A stretch of 64,000 nt of DNA from Flammula alnicola (lineage: Eukaryota > Basidiomycota > Agaricomycetes > Agaricales > Strophariaceae). Where the stretch lies: assembly GCA_015499995.1 (NCBI GenBank), contig JADNRV010000016.1, positions 186,001 to 250,000 on the forward strand. The letters are read 5' to 3'. The position numbers and the translations under genes were made by a program. The notes below the pieces were generated by a model, which was not told the origin of the DNA, ran no database searches, and saw nothing but the letters and a program-made list of their open reading frames with translations. Shown in pieces: positions 36,796 through 47,444 of this stretch (positions are counted from its first letter, which is position 1; every line of letters begins with the position of its first letter).

Positions 36796-37775
36796 GCCAC
36801 CGTCCAGCGCCATCCAGTATGTGATGCTGCCGATGCGGGATTTGGTCGCTGGTGTTCTGATGTCCTGAGACGGGATGGCATCAGTGTCCTGTCCTCGTCG
36901 CGTTACGTTCGGGTTGCTTACCCTGCATCATATCTGCCGCCGCCACCAGAATACTTATCACACTCACCCGTGCCTTTGTTCTACTCGCCGTCCACCGCAA
37001 ACACCCAACCCCTCAAGGGGGCAATGAGCAGCCGCTGCGCCGCGAGCAGAACACCGTTATCACCAATTAACGTCTGTGATCAAAGGAGGAAGTGAGTTTC
37101 ATTTCCATCCAATACATTATCCAACCCACCTGGATAGAGAGAGTTGACCGCTGATGTGGTTGGTCGATCCTCGTGAGCTGCCCCCTGCGACGTCTTGGAA
37201 TGGCAATGACAACCCTGTAATTCAAAAGGTGAGTGTCATCTTGCAGTGCCACTGGGTTGATGACATTACCTTAGTTAACTTGCCGGCGAGGAGGACGGAA
37301 GGGGATGCTAGAGTGCCCAGTAAGTTATCTCTGCTCCGATAAACACAATTTACACTTATCTCGCAGGAAGGCATGACTGCCGCTCGCTGGAAAATGATCA
37401 GCATGCAGGCAGAGTAAAGATATACCTTGCAATGTCAGACTTACCAAGTCTAGAATGGCATGAATTGACTCAGGCATCTGGGTGTCTTGAGCAGCTGGGC
37501 GGCGGAAGAGAGGAGAGAGGAGAAAGAAAGAGAGAAGGTTATCGATCCGGAACGAGACGGAAGTTCGGGAAATGGCGGTAACGTCACGTGTATGCCGGAG
37601 ACTGAATTGCCTTGGGGACCCGCATTCAGCGTTGACGCGGCGGTTTGTTTGTATATGCTTGTTTTCAATGCTCTACCGCCAAATGAAAGCTGCAAGACGC
37701 CGGTACATGTTTCGGTACCGTGGCCACTCATTAAAGCTAAATTTCAGACGCAATTCTCAATGTTTTTTGAATATG

Positions 37776-37883
37776 TATCCATCCTCCTGGACGGATTTTG
37801 ATATTTCTAAAATTATAAATTTGATTTCCGAGCTGTAAGTCTTTTATTCGAGATATTTAAAAATCTGCCCAGGAGGATGGATA
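37776..37883. repeat. Imperfect inverted repeat, about 33-bp arms
   Basis: The left arm (37776-37808) begins tatccatcctcctgg. The right arm (about 37850-37883) ends ccaggaggatggata, its exact complement, and the match continues imperfectly inward through gattt and atatt. About 41 bases separate the arms. It could be the remnant of a miniature inverted-repeat element or a transcript hairpin. No flanking target duplication was identified. Confidence 0.75.
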
Positions 37884-38539
37884 GAGATTGGGAATATCTC
37901 AAATCTGGACAAACTTTGAGGGCGAGAGCGCTCTTCCCCATTGAGCAACATGTACCGCAAGAAACCGTGTGCTAAGACGTGTGGTACGCGCCTGTCACGT
38001 ATGTGACATCTCATGTTCACCCTCCAAATTAGATTACATCTCCATATCCCTCGTCGAAAACACATGAAAGTATACTATCCACTCATATTTTTAATTTTCG
38101 TGGTCATTTGAGTGTCTGGAGGTGCACAATATGGCCTCCATACGAGAGGATGCAAGATGACGAGAAGAGGCGCCATTTCTTCGTGGCTGTGCAGCTTAGT
38201 AAGTGCCATCAATTCAACCGTGAATGCGGGTCCCCAGCCTTAGCAAAAAATCACTTTACATCGCTTCATGCACCCATCCTGATGGGGCGCAGCAGAAGGG
38301 AATAGGAATCCTACAATGTTAAATCTATTCAAATCCAGCCTATATAAGCTCAATGCAGACATTCTAGCAAGATTCAAAAGTTGCAGAATCCCAAAGCGGT
38401 GGAACCGGCAAAAGCGCCAAAATTGATCAAAATGCCGGATTAAAGCCGGTGAGAATCTCCAACAAAAGGGCTCTCAAAGCGAAAGCAGCAAAAGCGTCAG
38501 AAAAGGACTTCAAAAGGACATGTTATTTTACTGATGAAG

Positions 38540-38790
38540 AGGTGATAGGGAGGATGGTGTTGGGACTTGAATAGGTTCCCTTTTATAAACTGCACAGAAG
38601 TTAGTTGTATGTCGAGAACAGTTCGGGCGCCGAACATCTAAAGCATTCTTTGTTATGGTTAACTCAGTTGCCATGTCGAGAACAGCTCGGGCGCCGATGT
38701 TCGTCTGAAGCATTCTTTATTATGGTCAACTTTGACTGACACCAGCTGACGCTGCGGATTGCTGACGCGGAATGGCGGCAAAGGCGAGTA
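38540..38790 (-). repeat. Orphan third copy of the NmrA-like upstream region, with internal duplication
   Basis: Shared words with the region upstream of copy B (41385-41555), in the same order and orientation: ttttataa followed by acagaag, gggcgccg, gttatggtcaac (variant gttatggttaac), and gctgacgcgga.tggcggcaaagg. Within it the segment atgtcgagaacag.tcgggcgccg repeats after about 62 bp (38610-38665 and 38673-38733). No NmrA-like coding sequence lies downstream on the minus strand, so this is probably what is left of a lost third gene. Confidence 0.65.
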
Positions 38791-39776
38791 GAGGTCGCAC
38801 ACTTGGATTACATGTGAATGTATGCGGCGGTATTGGTGTTTGCTTAGACTCTAGAGGGCCGAGTAGTGACGCAGCCTGGCAGTCAAAGGAAGCACGGCAA
38901 CATGTTGCTTCGGAGGGGCCAAAGCAGCGAGAGATTACGTTAAGGAAAAATGGCGAGAGCTGGGATTAGACGCGATTTGCGATGGAAATCTAGAGTGTGT
39001 AGGCTATCAATGGATGCTCGGAATACACAGGCCATTCCGGAATTTATGTGCATAAATGGCTTGAAATTGCGGCAGCTCTATACGTACTATGTGGGAGACA
39101 GACCTCGAAAGTGATGGCTTATAACCAGGTGGGTCATATAGGTGATCACGATGTCCGCAGTGGTTTCTGCGTTCAGAGTTCTCGAATCTTGGAATCCGCT
39201 ATAACGATAAGGTCAGAACACTGGCATGAGAAGACAGAAGATTTGCCCGCGGTGTTTCTCAATCTGGCATGGAAGGATGAAGAGAACAAAGACCGCGACG
39301 ATAGAGCCGTATTTTACTGTCTGGATTAGAGCAACATTTGAGTGCGGACTTTAAGAGACTTCAAGCCAACGAACGAAAAGTCTAGAGGAGCCACGTGCTG
39401 TCCTTGAGAGCCTTGGCCTGGGTGCTTGTTGTAATGAAAGTCAATGCTCACCACCTTTACCCTGTCTCCTCAATTTCTTCGTCTCCGAGCCATTTAGCGA
39501 GCCACGAGAGTTCGCGTTAGATGCGCGTCTGCGATTCCCCCGCGTTGGCTTTGATCATCGATTAAATCCAAGCTGGCTCTTTGGTGCGAGCAGTAAAGGC
39601 CATCCAATCAAGTTCCCACACAATCGCGAGGCCTCTCTGAACAGATCCCATTGTCCATCGAATATTTGATATATGCAATGTACTGGAGAGAAACAAGTCT
39701 TCAAAAAACAAAATAAATAAATAAACTGTTGTAAGGAGCATGAGATACCCGGTAGAAATTGGTATTCCGTAATTTC

Positions 39777-41294
39777 TTAATTTCCTCCTTTTGCAATAAG
39801 TGCCTCGACCTCGGGCTTCACGCTGGCGAGAAATTCTACCTTGCCTTGCTTGGGACTCCAGCCGAGGGCACGACCACGATCTGCCTTTACCAGAGAGTTG
39901 GTGGCTAGCAAGGGCCAGAGATTCTGAGTAATACCAGAGCAAAAGAGGGAAAGAAGGGGCGAGTTAGGATACTATATCAGGCAGAAATATAATCCACTCA
40001 CGCCATAGAAGGCTTCAAGTTCCTCCTGCGAGAACGGACTGGGCTCGCGAGAGGTCCCAAGTCCCAAATCAACCAGAGCCTCGGATATGGCACGGGCAGC
40101 GTCAAGGCCTGAGTACTCGATGTTGTTCTCTACGAAGTAATACCCTTCAGGGCCATGGCCTGCCGCATCCGGATTGGAGCGGATAGTGTCGAAGATGATA
40201 CGGTATAAATCAGCCACTGGAAGTAATAGAAATAGTCAGATAAACTCAAAGAGGACGCACGCATCCGTGCATACGAAAGGAAACGAAGTTATACGTACCT
40301 TCCTCAACGTGAACCGCTGACCATTTACTCAAGCCTTTACCGATATACCCTCCTTGCTTGCGCGCGATAGCCGGTCCGATGAAGTAAGGAAGCTGCATCG
40401 AACTCTTGTGCTGAATTCCAAGGTCGACCAGAGGTCCTGAGGGCACTCCGAAAACGGTTCCTGTACAATTTGTTCAGTATCCAGACAAGAGCGACCGAGG
40501 GAAGAACAGAACTGGGAACAAAGAAAGACGCACCAGGTGTAATGAGATACGCCTTGATATACCCAGCCTTGTCCGCCTCTATGATCGGAATGTCGACGTT
40601 CCTATGCAGTGCTTGCACCGGAAGGGCGTTGAGTTTATCGACCTCCAAATCGCTGACTACAGCGAGATCGCCGTGCAAGCCACGCGCGTCGTCCATGATG
40701 ATTGCTATAAATTTTGGGAATTATGTTGGCAGCATGTCCCGCCCAAGCAGTCAGAAATAAGTACCTGAACCAGACTAGAAGAACGGTGAGAGATTAAGTC
40801 AACCTTTCCCATAAATACATGTTTGCGCAATGCTGACCGTATGCATTAACACTGGAGCTTTTCCAGACTTTTCGTATTTGATCTTCATCCCAGCCAAAAT
40901 CGCACTGGCAGGAGGCAGATTGTCCGAATCGGTCTGTAAAAGCTTTTAGTACATTGCGAATCTAAGGTAAGACGGGAATTGGGACGTACAACTGCAATAA
41001 CGACATCAGCTCTCGACGCGGCTTCAGTGAGGAAACCCAAGTTTTCGTCGGTGTATGAGCCAACAATGAAATCGACGCCCAAGGTTTTCAATTTCTCTCC
41101 TTTCTCGGCTGAACGAACGAGGGCTATGATTTGGAAGGAAGCAGCATCCGGGTGTTGAAGCAGACGGGTAAGAACGGTTCCGCCGATGTAGCCTGAGGGA
41201 ATGGGAAGTATGTTGAACAAAGCGAATTGGGAAAAGCGAAGAGTATATGCGCACCAGTTGCACCCGTGAAGAAGATATTGAGTTTGCTAGACAT
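39777..41294 (-). CDS. NmrA-like NAD(P)-binding protein, copy B
   Basis: Same architecture as copy A: MSSKLNIFFTGATG joined across an intron to GYIGGTVLTRLLQHPD, then ALVRSAEKGEKLKTLG, a 10-nt microexon at 40765-40774, and the block from MDDARG to LITPG. Over that block 40 of 55 residues match copy A by eye. It ends EVEALIAKGGN with TAA at 39777-39779, and the 3' flank (ccgtaatttcttaatttcctcc) is shared with copy A. Unlike copy A, the QGGYIGKGLSKWSAVHVEE region is in frame. I infer a recent-to-intermediate duplication with this copy intact; the substrate is unknown. Confidence 0.85.
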
Positions 41295-41560
41295 ATTTGA
41301 ACGTTGTTTGCGTGTTCAAAGCAAGATGTTTTATCGTTGTCTAAGCTGAAAAGTTCCCAGTAATTGAGAAGTATGCTGTGAGAGCTTGAATGGCTTCTCT
41401 TTTATAAGCGGTACAGAAGTCACTCACCATCTCGAAAGCTCTGAATGCAGGGTAGGCCGGGCGCCGCGCTTCCTTTGAGCAATGGTCGGCGTCCGAGTCT
41501 GTTATGGTCAACGAGCATGCCGATCGCTGACGCGGAGTGGCGGCAAAGGTTTTTCAGGGA
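41295..41560 (-). promoter_or_regulatory. Upstream region of NmrA-like copy B
   Basis: On the minus strand a TATA-like word (ttataaaag, about 41398-41406) lies roughly 105 bp before the ATG. The segment up to 41555 has a gene-less counterpart at 38540-38790, which shows it was duplicated as a block. Confidence 0.5.
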
Positions 41561-41931
41561 AAGTGCATACGGGTGACAAACATCGCCACGCCACAAACTC
41601 GAAGGAATATCCAAAGCGTGTAGGTATTATTTCTTCATGGAGACAGGAGATTCATCATCTGCTCCCAAATTTGTAGAGAAGTAGAATAAAAACCCATTCA
41701 CTCGACTCCGTGAAGTGTTGACAGTGCCGAGCGCATTCGTAGTGGCAGCCGTTGTTTAGGGCAGGTCTTAACGCGACGAAATCGCGCGCAGCGCAGTTTG
41801 CGCAGCAAAGGCTGGCCACCAGTGTCAGCAAAAGCGGGAAAGGCAGATATGGGTTTAGATACCATTACCATGTCCCCAATTTCGTCACAATCCAGATATG
41901 CTCCCACGGGATTGGCAATCTTCACAAGGCC

Positions 41932-44010
41932 TTACCATTTTGAGGATATTAATGTATCCGTCGTAGAGTTTTCTTCCCGAATCAATGCCGCATAGCCTCT
42001 TGCAAGGAATTCGTGTGCGTGTGCCACATTGACGCCGAGCTTTCCTGACCCATGAGGGGTAAGGAAGAATTCCAGAACAGAACGATCGCTGATTTGGTGA
42101 GGATGATGAACGAGAAAGTAAAGATGGCTGCGGATATATTCAACGTAGCTAGGCGAAAGGGATAGCAACTTTTCCTTGATTGCGTGTGTCTGAAATCCAT
42201 CGGACAGATTGGCACCAGGAAAGGTCAGGAGCGCCGGCACAGTGAAATTTAATTTCAGAGATCCTTTCAGGCCATTGGGAGCAGAAGAAAATATGTGGAT
42301 ATATAACTCGTCCAAGGAGGCATACGCTTGATCTTGTTCGAGGCCTGACAGGAAAGCACGCTTGCTGTGGTGTTCCGCTAGCAAGTAGTATGAATTCACC
42401 ATAGAATGGAACTCGTTGGCTGGGTAAAAGGATGGGAGATATATATTACTATCTGGGAAAGAGGCGTTTGAGAGAGAAAATTGTGACTGGACTCACGTTT
42501 TGCATCTAGAATTAACTTCGTATACCCTTTTGCCAGAGCTTCATGTGCTCGACCCATATCAACATAGAACTCTCCTGATCTCGAGAGATCGAGAAGAAAA
42601 TCTCCGAGCGAAGCGTGAAGGACTTTGATCGGCTTATCCCTGCCATGCAAATTGACGAGACATAAGAGATTTCCGAGAATGTGTTCGACGTGACCAGGTG
42701 GGAACAATAGCAATTTGTCTAGCATAGCCGGAGTCGTAAATGCGCCCAAATTGTCATTATTGGTCCATGGAATGACGAGTATGTCGAAGATGAGTTTAAT
42801 GGATTTCTTGTGCTTATCCGGAGTCGATTTAAAGATGTAGATATAGAGGTCATCTAGTTGGCCGTAAGGTCTGTCATTGTCAGGAATGGCAGATAGGCCA
42901 AGAATGACTTTGAGGCAGTCGTCCGGTCTGAGCAGCGGCGATTGAATGTATCTGATAACCGTCGCGGGATATATAAAACTTGCAGACGACTTCTAGACAA
43001 GTAGTTCGATCTCATTGGGTGTAGGCCAAATCTCTGGGAGATAATCTCGCAATGAATGTGTCCGCTGGATTTCACTGAATGCCTTGCGCAAGAAAGTTCG
43101 GATATCGTGATTTGCATCGTGATCTTCTCCTAGATTCTTTTGAGTAATGTCGATCCCGTTCCCAGCCTGGAAAAGTGGATCGAGTTCGAAGGTGGATAAA
43201 ATGGGAGATTCGGGGCGACTCGTGATGAGGAATCGGAAGTGTAACTGGCCTGACCTATGACTGAGAGGAGATTGCATTCAACTTCAGGATCATCGCACTC
43301 ATCTAGGCCGTCGACGACGATGAGTCGAGGTTGGTTCCGAGGGAGGAAAAAGAGGAGGTTGCTGAAACGGTACGTGAATGATTTACGAACCCTATTAACC
43401 GGTTCAACGATAAGTTTTTGGATTTGAACTTGATTGGATAGGGTAAAGATGCTCGGGTTGCGGACCTTGCGGTTGATATTTTTTGCTATGTAAGTTCGAG
43501 TGGGGGGAAAGTTCGTAGCGATTTGATATGCCAAGGTTACGATTAGCATATTGCCGTTGTTTCGACCAGGTGCAATTCGAGAGAAAAAGTAACTGGCAGC
43601 GAGATCCTCTTCTTGCTCAAGCAGGAGAGCGACTGCTTGCGCAACGGCAGATTTTCCAACTCCGACTGGTCCATGGAGCCAGAACATAGACGAGGAGGGA
43701 GACGAGGGACCCAGTTCATGATTGTTGCAATGATGGAAAGGCGGGTGTCAGCGTCGCACTTGGGAGCATCGAACTGCTCGCTTGCATTGAGTAGACCCGC
43801 AATTGCACTATGGCTATGAAGGATATGCAAGACGTCTGTTGACTGCTATTATTAACATGAAAATTGTCGAGAAGATCAGAACGCACTTTCAGGCGTAATC
43901 GTCCCAAAGGTCGCAACTGGCTGCGAAATTGAATTTGTGACCCTGTTATCGTAGGCGTTGAACTGTCCATCATTAATGACAAGCTTGCTAGCACCAGGAA
44001 GGATACTCAT
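41932..44010 (-). pseudogene. NACHT-domain NTPase, decayed
   Basis: The start MSILPGASKLVINDGQFNAY (exon 43887-44010) splices to a second exon with NASEQFDAPKCDADTRLSII, typical of mushroom NACHT proteins. The NTPase follows: Walker A HGPVGVGKSAVAQ, Walker B LIVVDGLDEC, and sensor-like FRFLITSRPESP. The frame slips by one base near 43706 (C run on the coding strand) and near 43255. At 42993-42995 an in-frame TAG interrupts EIELLV / KSSASFIYPATVIRYI without changing frame. After it come two related about 125-residue modules, DDLYIYIFKS (to about 42490) and DELYIHIFSS (to 41932), split by an intron. Intact relatives are STAND-type signalling NTPases, some linked to non-self recognition; this one probably makes no full-length product. 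Confidence 0.82.
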
Positions 44011-45152
44011 GTCGGACTGGAGAGAGTGACCTAATCGGTGAATTGCAGCCCTAAACTTGAACGAGGAGAGAGACTAAAAGCGGTGTCGATTCAACTGAAG
44101 CCTTGAAAGCCTTGAAATGCTGCAAGCCATTGAAGCTGTGTAAGAGGGAGTCATACAGTCGAACGCCTCATAACACATAGCTCTGATAACGCATAACCCC
44201 TTATAACCCATAGCTCCGTCTGTCCACCAAGTCGGTGGGCGGGGAATTGCATAGCATAACGCGAGTGATAACGAGAAGAGTGGGATCGGGCCACAATGAT
44301 GAAAAAGTGGGATATAATTGGGATTGAGGTCTTTTTTAGTGGGATTGAAGCCTTTTTACATAAGTCCTCGTTAGTGGGATGATTGAAGTGTGACAAGTGC
44401 TCGTAGAAAAACTAACAAACAACTTTTTTGGGGAAAGAGTAAATATTTACTCTTGTGTTTATCAATCCGGAGGATGTAACCTTCCCGAAAGATAAACAGG
44501 GATGGTGGGATGGGTGGGTAGCGAAAAGTTCGAGAGCTCAACTAAGACTGAGCTAAGGATGACGAGAGTGAATGCAGAAAGTCGACAGATGCTCCCGCGA
44601 TGACGACTTACTCCGGCTTTTATATATTAATACTACAATCCCATTCCCACTACACTCGTATTGAGTCGTATGTCTAAGACTCAGTCCTTGTCCAGGAATA
44701 ACAAAGTGCCATTGTTTCGTGGTGCGAGCAATCACCGCGAGGTTGTATATCACCATAGTTACGGAGGGCAATCCTACCAGAGATAGTCCTCTTTTCGTCT
44801 ATCATAAGCACAGGTTATGAACCATTCAGAGCTCAATTTTCCAGATTTTGCGGGGACCCTTGCACGTCGCAATTGACTTGTCAAATGTTACATAGCATTG
44901 CTCAGGGATAATTGGGGAGCTTGCTCCCCTTTTGAAATTGTAATGCTGACGCCCAAATGTCTAAGCCCACGTGATCCGCTGGTGTTTTGATCGTCACCCC
45001 GTGGGAATAAGACCTCGTATCAAGCTCCCCATCAGTCTGCGAGGTGCGACTCCGTCGTACAATAATTGCAGACACGCTTGCGGCGAAGCCGCAGGCGCAG
45101 TGAAGCCTAGTAAGTATATAAGCCGCCTTGCTTCTCTGTTGATCCCCAACTT
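44011..45152. other. Intergenic region with short ataac-rich repeats
   Basis: Between 44165 and 44275 the words ataacacata, ataacgcataacc, ataacccata and ataacg recur; tagctctg and tagctccg follow two of them. Such runs occur at the ends of some fungal DNA transposons, but no transposase was found. The rest, up to the ATG at 45153, shows no gene. Confidence 0.4.
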
Positions 45153-46406
45153 ATGAGCGCTAACCAAGCAATCTGTGGCTACAGCCTCTCAGGTGGATAC
45201 GGACCCATCCCCCGATTTCTATACTACATCCTCCTCATCGTCAGTTTGGTCTTCCACAGGGTTGAATGGCTCACCGGCAGCACTTTAGGCGCATCCATGA
45301 TCTTCAGCTCCATCGCGGCTGTGCATGCGGTGGGGCTGGCGTCTGCGCGGGGACGGGGGACGGTCGACCTGGATATCATACCGGTGTATTCGATCACGGG
45401 CGTAGCGATGCTCATCGGAGTCCCGTTGCTCGTGTGGTCAAGGATGCTGAGGGAGGCGGAGAGGTCGGTGCGCATAGTGACGTTCTCGTGGATAGGGTTG
45501 ATGTTCGTCGGCGTCATCGCGTCCCTTGCCAGCATGAAGAAGCTACCTCAGGCCACGCAGGAGTGCGACTTGGATCCGACAAGCGGAGCACTGCTGTGCA
45601 ACTTCACGTGTGACGTCCCCTTGCCAATGCGGCGGGGGCAGCAGATAATGATCATCCCATTCCAGGCAGTCGACCTCCTTGACGGGTGGTCGACTTCGTA
45701 TACCTGGCTTGCGATATCGCTCACGTTCATGGGGCTCGTTTATGCAGGAGCGCGTATGCACCCGATGGAGATGGCCCGACAGTCCTTGCGCGCGCGCGGG
45801 ATCAGCAAGCGCCTGCGCCGCAAGAACGCGAATCGTACGGCCAATTGCGCTGTATGCTCTCCCCCGCTGTCGGTCGGGTTAAGCATTGCGCACGTTGTGT
45901 TGATGGAGGTGATACTCCTCAGACCGCATGGTGTCCCTGTTGGTGAGGATATGACTGCCATAGGGCAGTGGGGGCCACTCATCGGCGCTGCTTTTGCATT
46001 ACTAGCGTCCATTATCCAGTGGCAGCTTCCTGAGGAGAAGAGGATGGTGGAAAATAGGAGCGACGATATTGAGATGGCTGGGAATTCTAGACCTCCACGT
46101 GCGACAAATACGACTGCGACCCCAACGACTTCGAATCCTGCACCACTAAATAATTCATCTCCTGAAGGAAGATTTGATCCCGCGACTTACTTTGAAGAAG
46201 GACGTTGGTGGGGCAATGTTGCTGATGATTTAGTGATGAACCATGGAGGTGTTAAATGGATTGTTCGGGAGGGGTATTTACGGCGTCTAGATGGCCAGAC
46301 TAGCAGTAGAGCTGTCCCTGCATCGGCGCCTGTGGATGATACCGTTCCTTCAACCCTTGTTACTCCTTCGGCAGAAGAGAAGGTTGAAGAGAGCGGTATA
46401 AAATGA
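45153..46406 (+). CDS. Seven-pass membrane protein of unknown function
   Basis: A single exon of 417 residues with no frame break. Seven hydrophobic segments are visible: FLYYILLIVSLVF, ASMIFSSIAAVHAVGLA, VYSITGVAMLIGVPLLVW, FSWIGLMFVGVIASLASM, YTWLAISLTFMGLVYAGA, LSVGLSIAHVVLMEVILL and WGPLIGAAFALLASIIQW. A loop between helices 4 and 5 has two close Cys residues (LLCNFTCDVPLP) that could form a disulphide with an upstream Cys. The last 110 residues are soluble, Thr/Ser/Pro-rich, with a compact motif around EGRWWGNVADDLVMNHGGVK. I do not recognise a named family. The topology allows a receptor-like role but no receptor motif is seen. The ATG at 45153 follows a short leader. Confidence 0.75.
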   Translation: MSANQAICGYSLSGGYGPIPRFLYYILLIVSLVFHRVEWLTGSTLGASMIFSSIAAVHAVGLASARGRGTVDLDIIPVYSITGVAMLIGVPLLVWSRMLREAERSVRIVTFSWIGLMFVGVIASLASMKKLPQATQECDLDPTSGALLCNFTCDVPLPMRRGQQIMIIPFQAVDLLDGWSTSYTWLAISLTFMGLVYAGARMHPMEMARQSLRARGISKRLRRKNANRTANCAVCSPPLSVGLSIAHVVLMEVILLRPHGVPVGEDMTAIGQWGPLIGAAFALLASIIQWQLPEEKRMVENRSDDIEMAGNSRPPRATNTTATPTTSNPAPLNNSSPEGRFDPATYFEEGRWWGNVADDLVMNHGGVKWIVREGYLRRLDGQTSSRAVPASAPVDDTVPSTLVTPSAEEKVEESGIK

Positions 46407-47444
46407 CCAAAATTGCTTGAACAGTAATTGACATGTCTCGTGAGGCTTTGTTACGGCTCGATTACTCATGCATGGGGAATCAAAGACGGTCGCACAACTG
46501 TCTAATTTGTTTGAGGGTTTACAAAGTAGCTGTATTGTCAACTTAATGCTTGCACTTAAATAGATAAACGCATACACGTACATTTGGTTTATGATAAGAT
46601 TCCTCTTACTCATCCACGTGACTTAACCCACGCCGGAAGGGATGTCACATGTGAGGTTGACGAGGACGCATGTTGCAGCAGAGTGTTGGGTTTTCAGTTC
46701 GCCACGTTTGGGCCCCTATCAAATAGTGGGCCCCAAAGAACGAGGACTTTTACGCAAGCTGATGGAAGAGGTTGGGCTTGGGGTATTGACTTTTATTGGA
46801 TGACTGAGTGAATGTTTAAATGATTTGAGGGCGGTCGAGCCCATCGAAGAAGTTGAGGGTATCGGAGGTGGATGCTACATCCACAGGGGTTTAAGCGGGG
46901 AATTGATATGCTAGTGAGCTCAAGAGTTTATCATGCAAAGACTCTTGTTCGAGGCTAGGATGTGCCATTGAGGAAAAACATCATGGCTCAGAGACTGGAA
47001 ACTCAAACCGTAGTAGATGCTGGCCGAGGTAAATGATTAGGTGGTAGATGATAAAGGCGCAAATCAGTCCGGGGTTGAAGATGCGGGGTTCCGGACAATT
47101 CGACGGGAACAGTTTGGATTATATATGGGCTATCTCTGAGGGCAAGCACCGCGGCTTTGAGGAGCACTTGGACTATAGGAGGCAATCTGGGGTGACTCTG
47201 CGCCAGAATGAATCTCGGAATATCGCCGAAAATAGAAATCTCGCACGAAAACTTCCCAAAAGTACGATCGCGCTGGTCACGTGCTCATCTCCAAGTAAAA
47301 ATCCGTTGGGGGAACGGGTTTGGGGTCAGGGTGATATATAATTTGTCGTGGGCCCCCGTCCATCTGTTCTTTCGCGTCTACGTCGTTAGACAATCCCCCC
47401 CCTCACAAAAAAAGCTGTCGACGTCGTCCCTCGCAGCGAACCCA
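46407..47444. promoter_or_regulatory. Intergenic region with FAS promoter
   Basis: A TATA box (tatataatt, 47335-47343) lies about 102 bp before the FAS start codon. A C-rich, then CT/A-rich leader (47350-47440) leads into the ATG. Further upstream, 46600-47300 shows no gene. Confidence 0.6.

Larger units (their letters stand above)
36796..39776. other. Repeat-rich debris between the two NmrA-like genes
   Basis: No intact gene was found. It contains a stem-loop at 37776-37883, a purine-rich stretch with recurring caaaag and gcaaaagcg (38390-38520), and an orphan copy of the NmrA-like upstream region (38540-38790). Open frames such as 39048-39329 carry no motif. Confidence 0.5.

Noticed and set aside
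36624..36881. Frames encoding repeated histidine/arginine-rich peptides over the 20-bp tandem repeat
   Set aside because: The repetition comes from the DNA tandem repeat, whose unit length is not a multiple of three, and no frame has a credible gene context.
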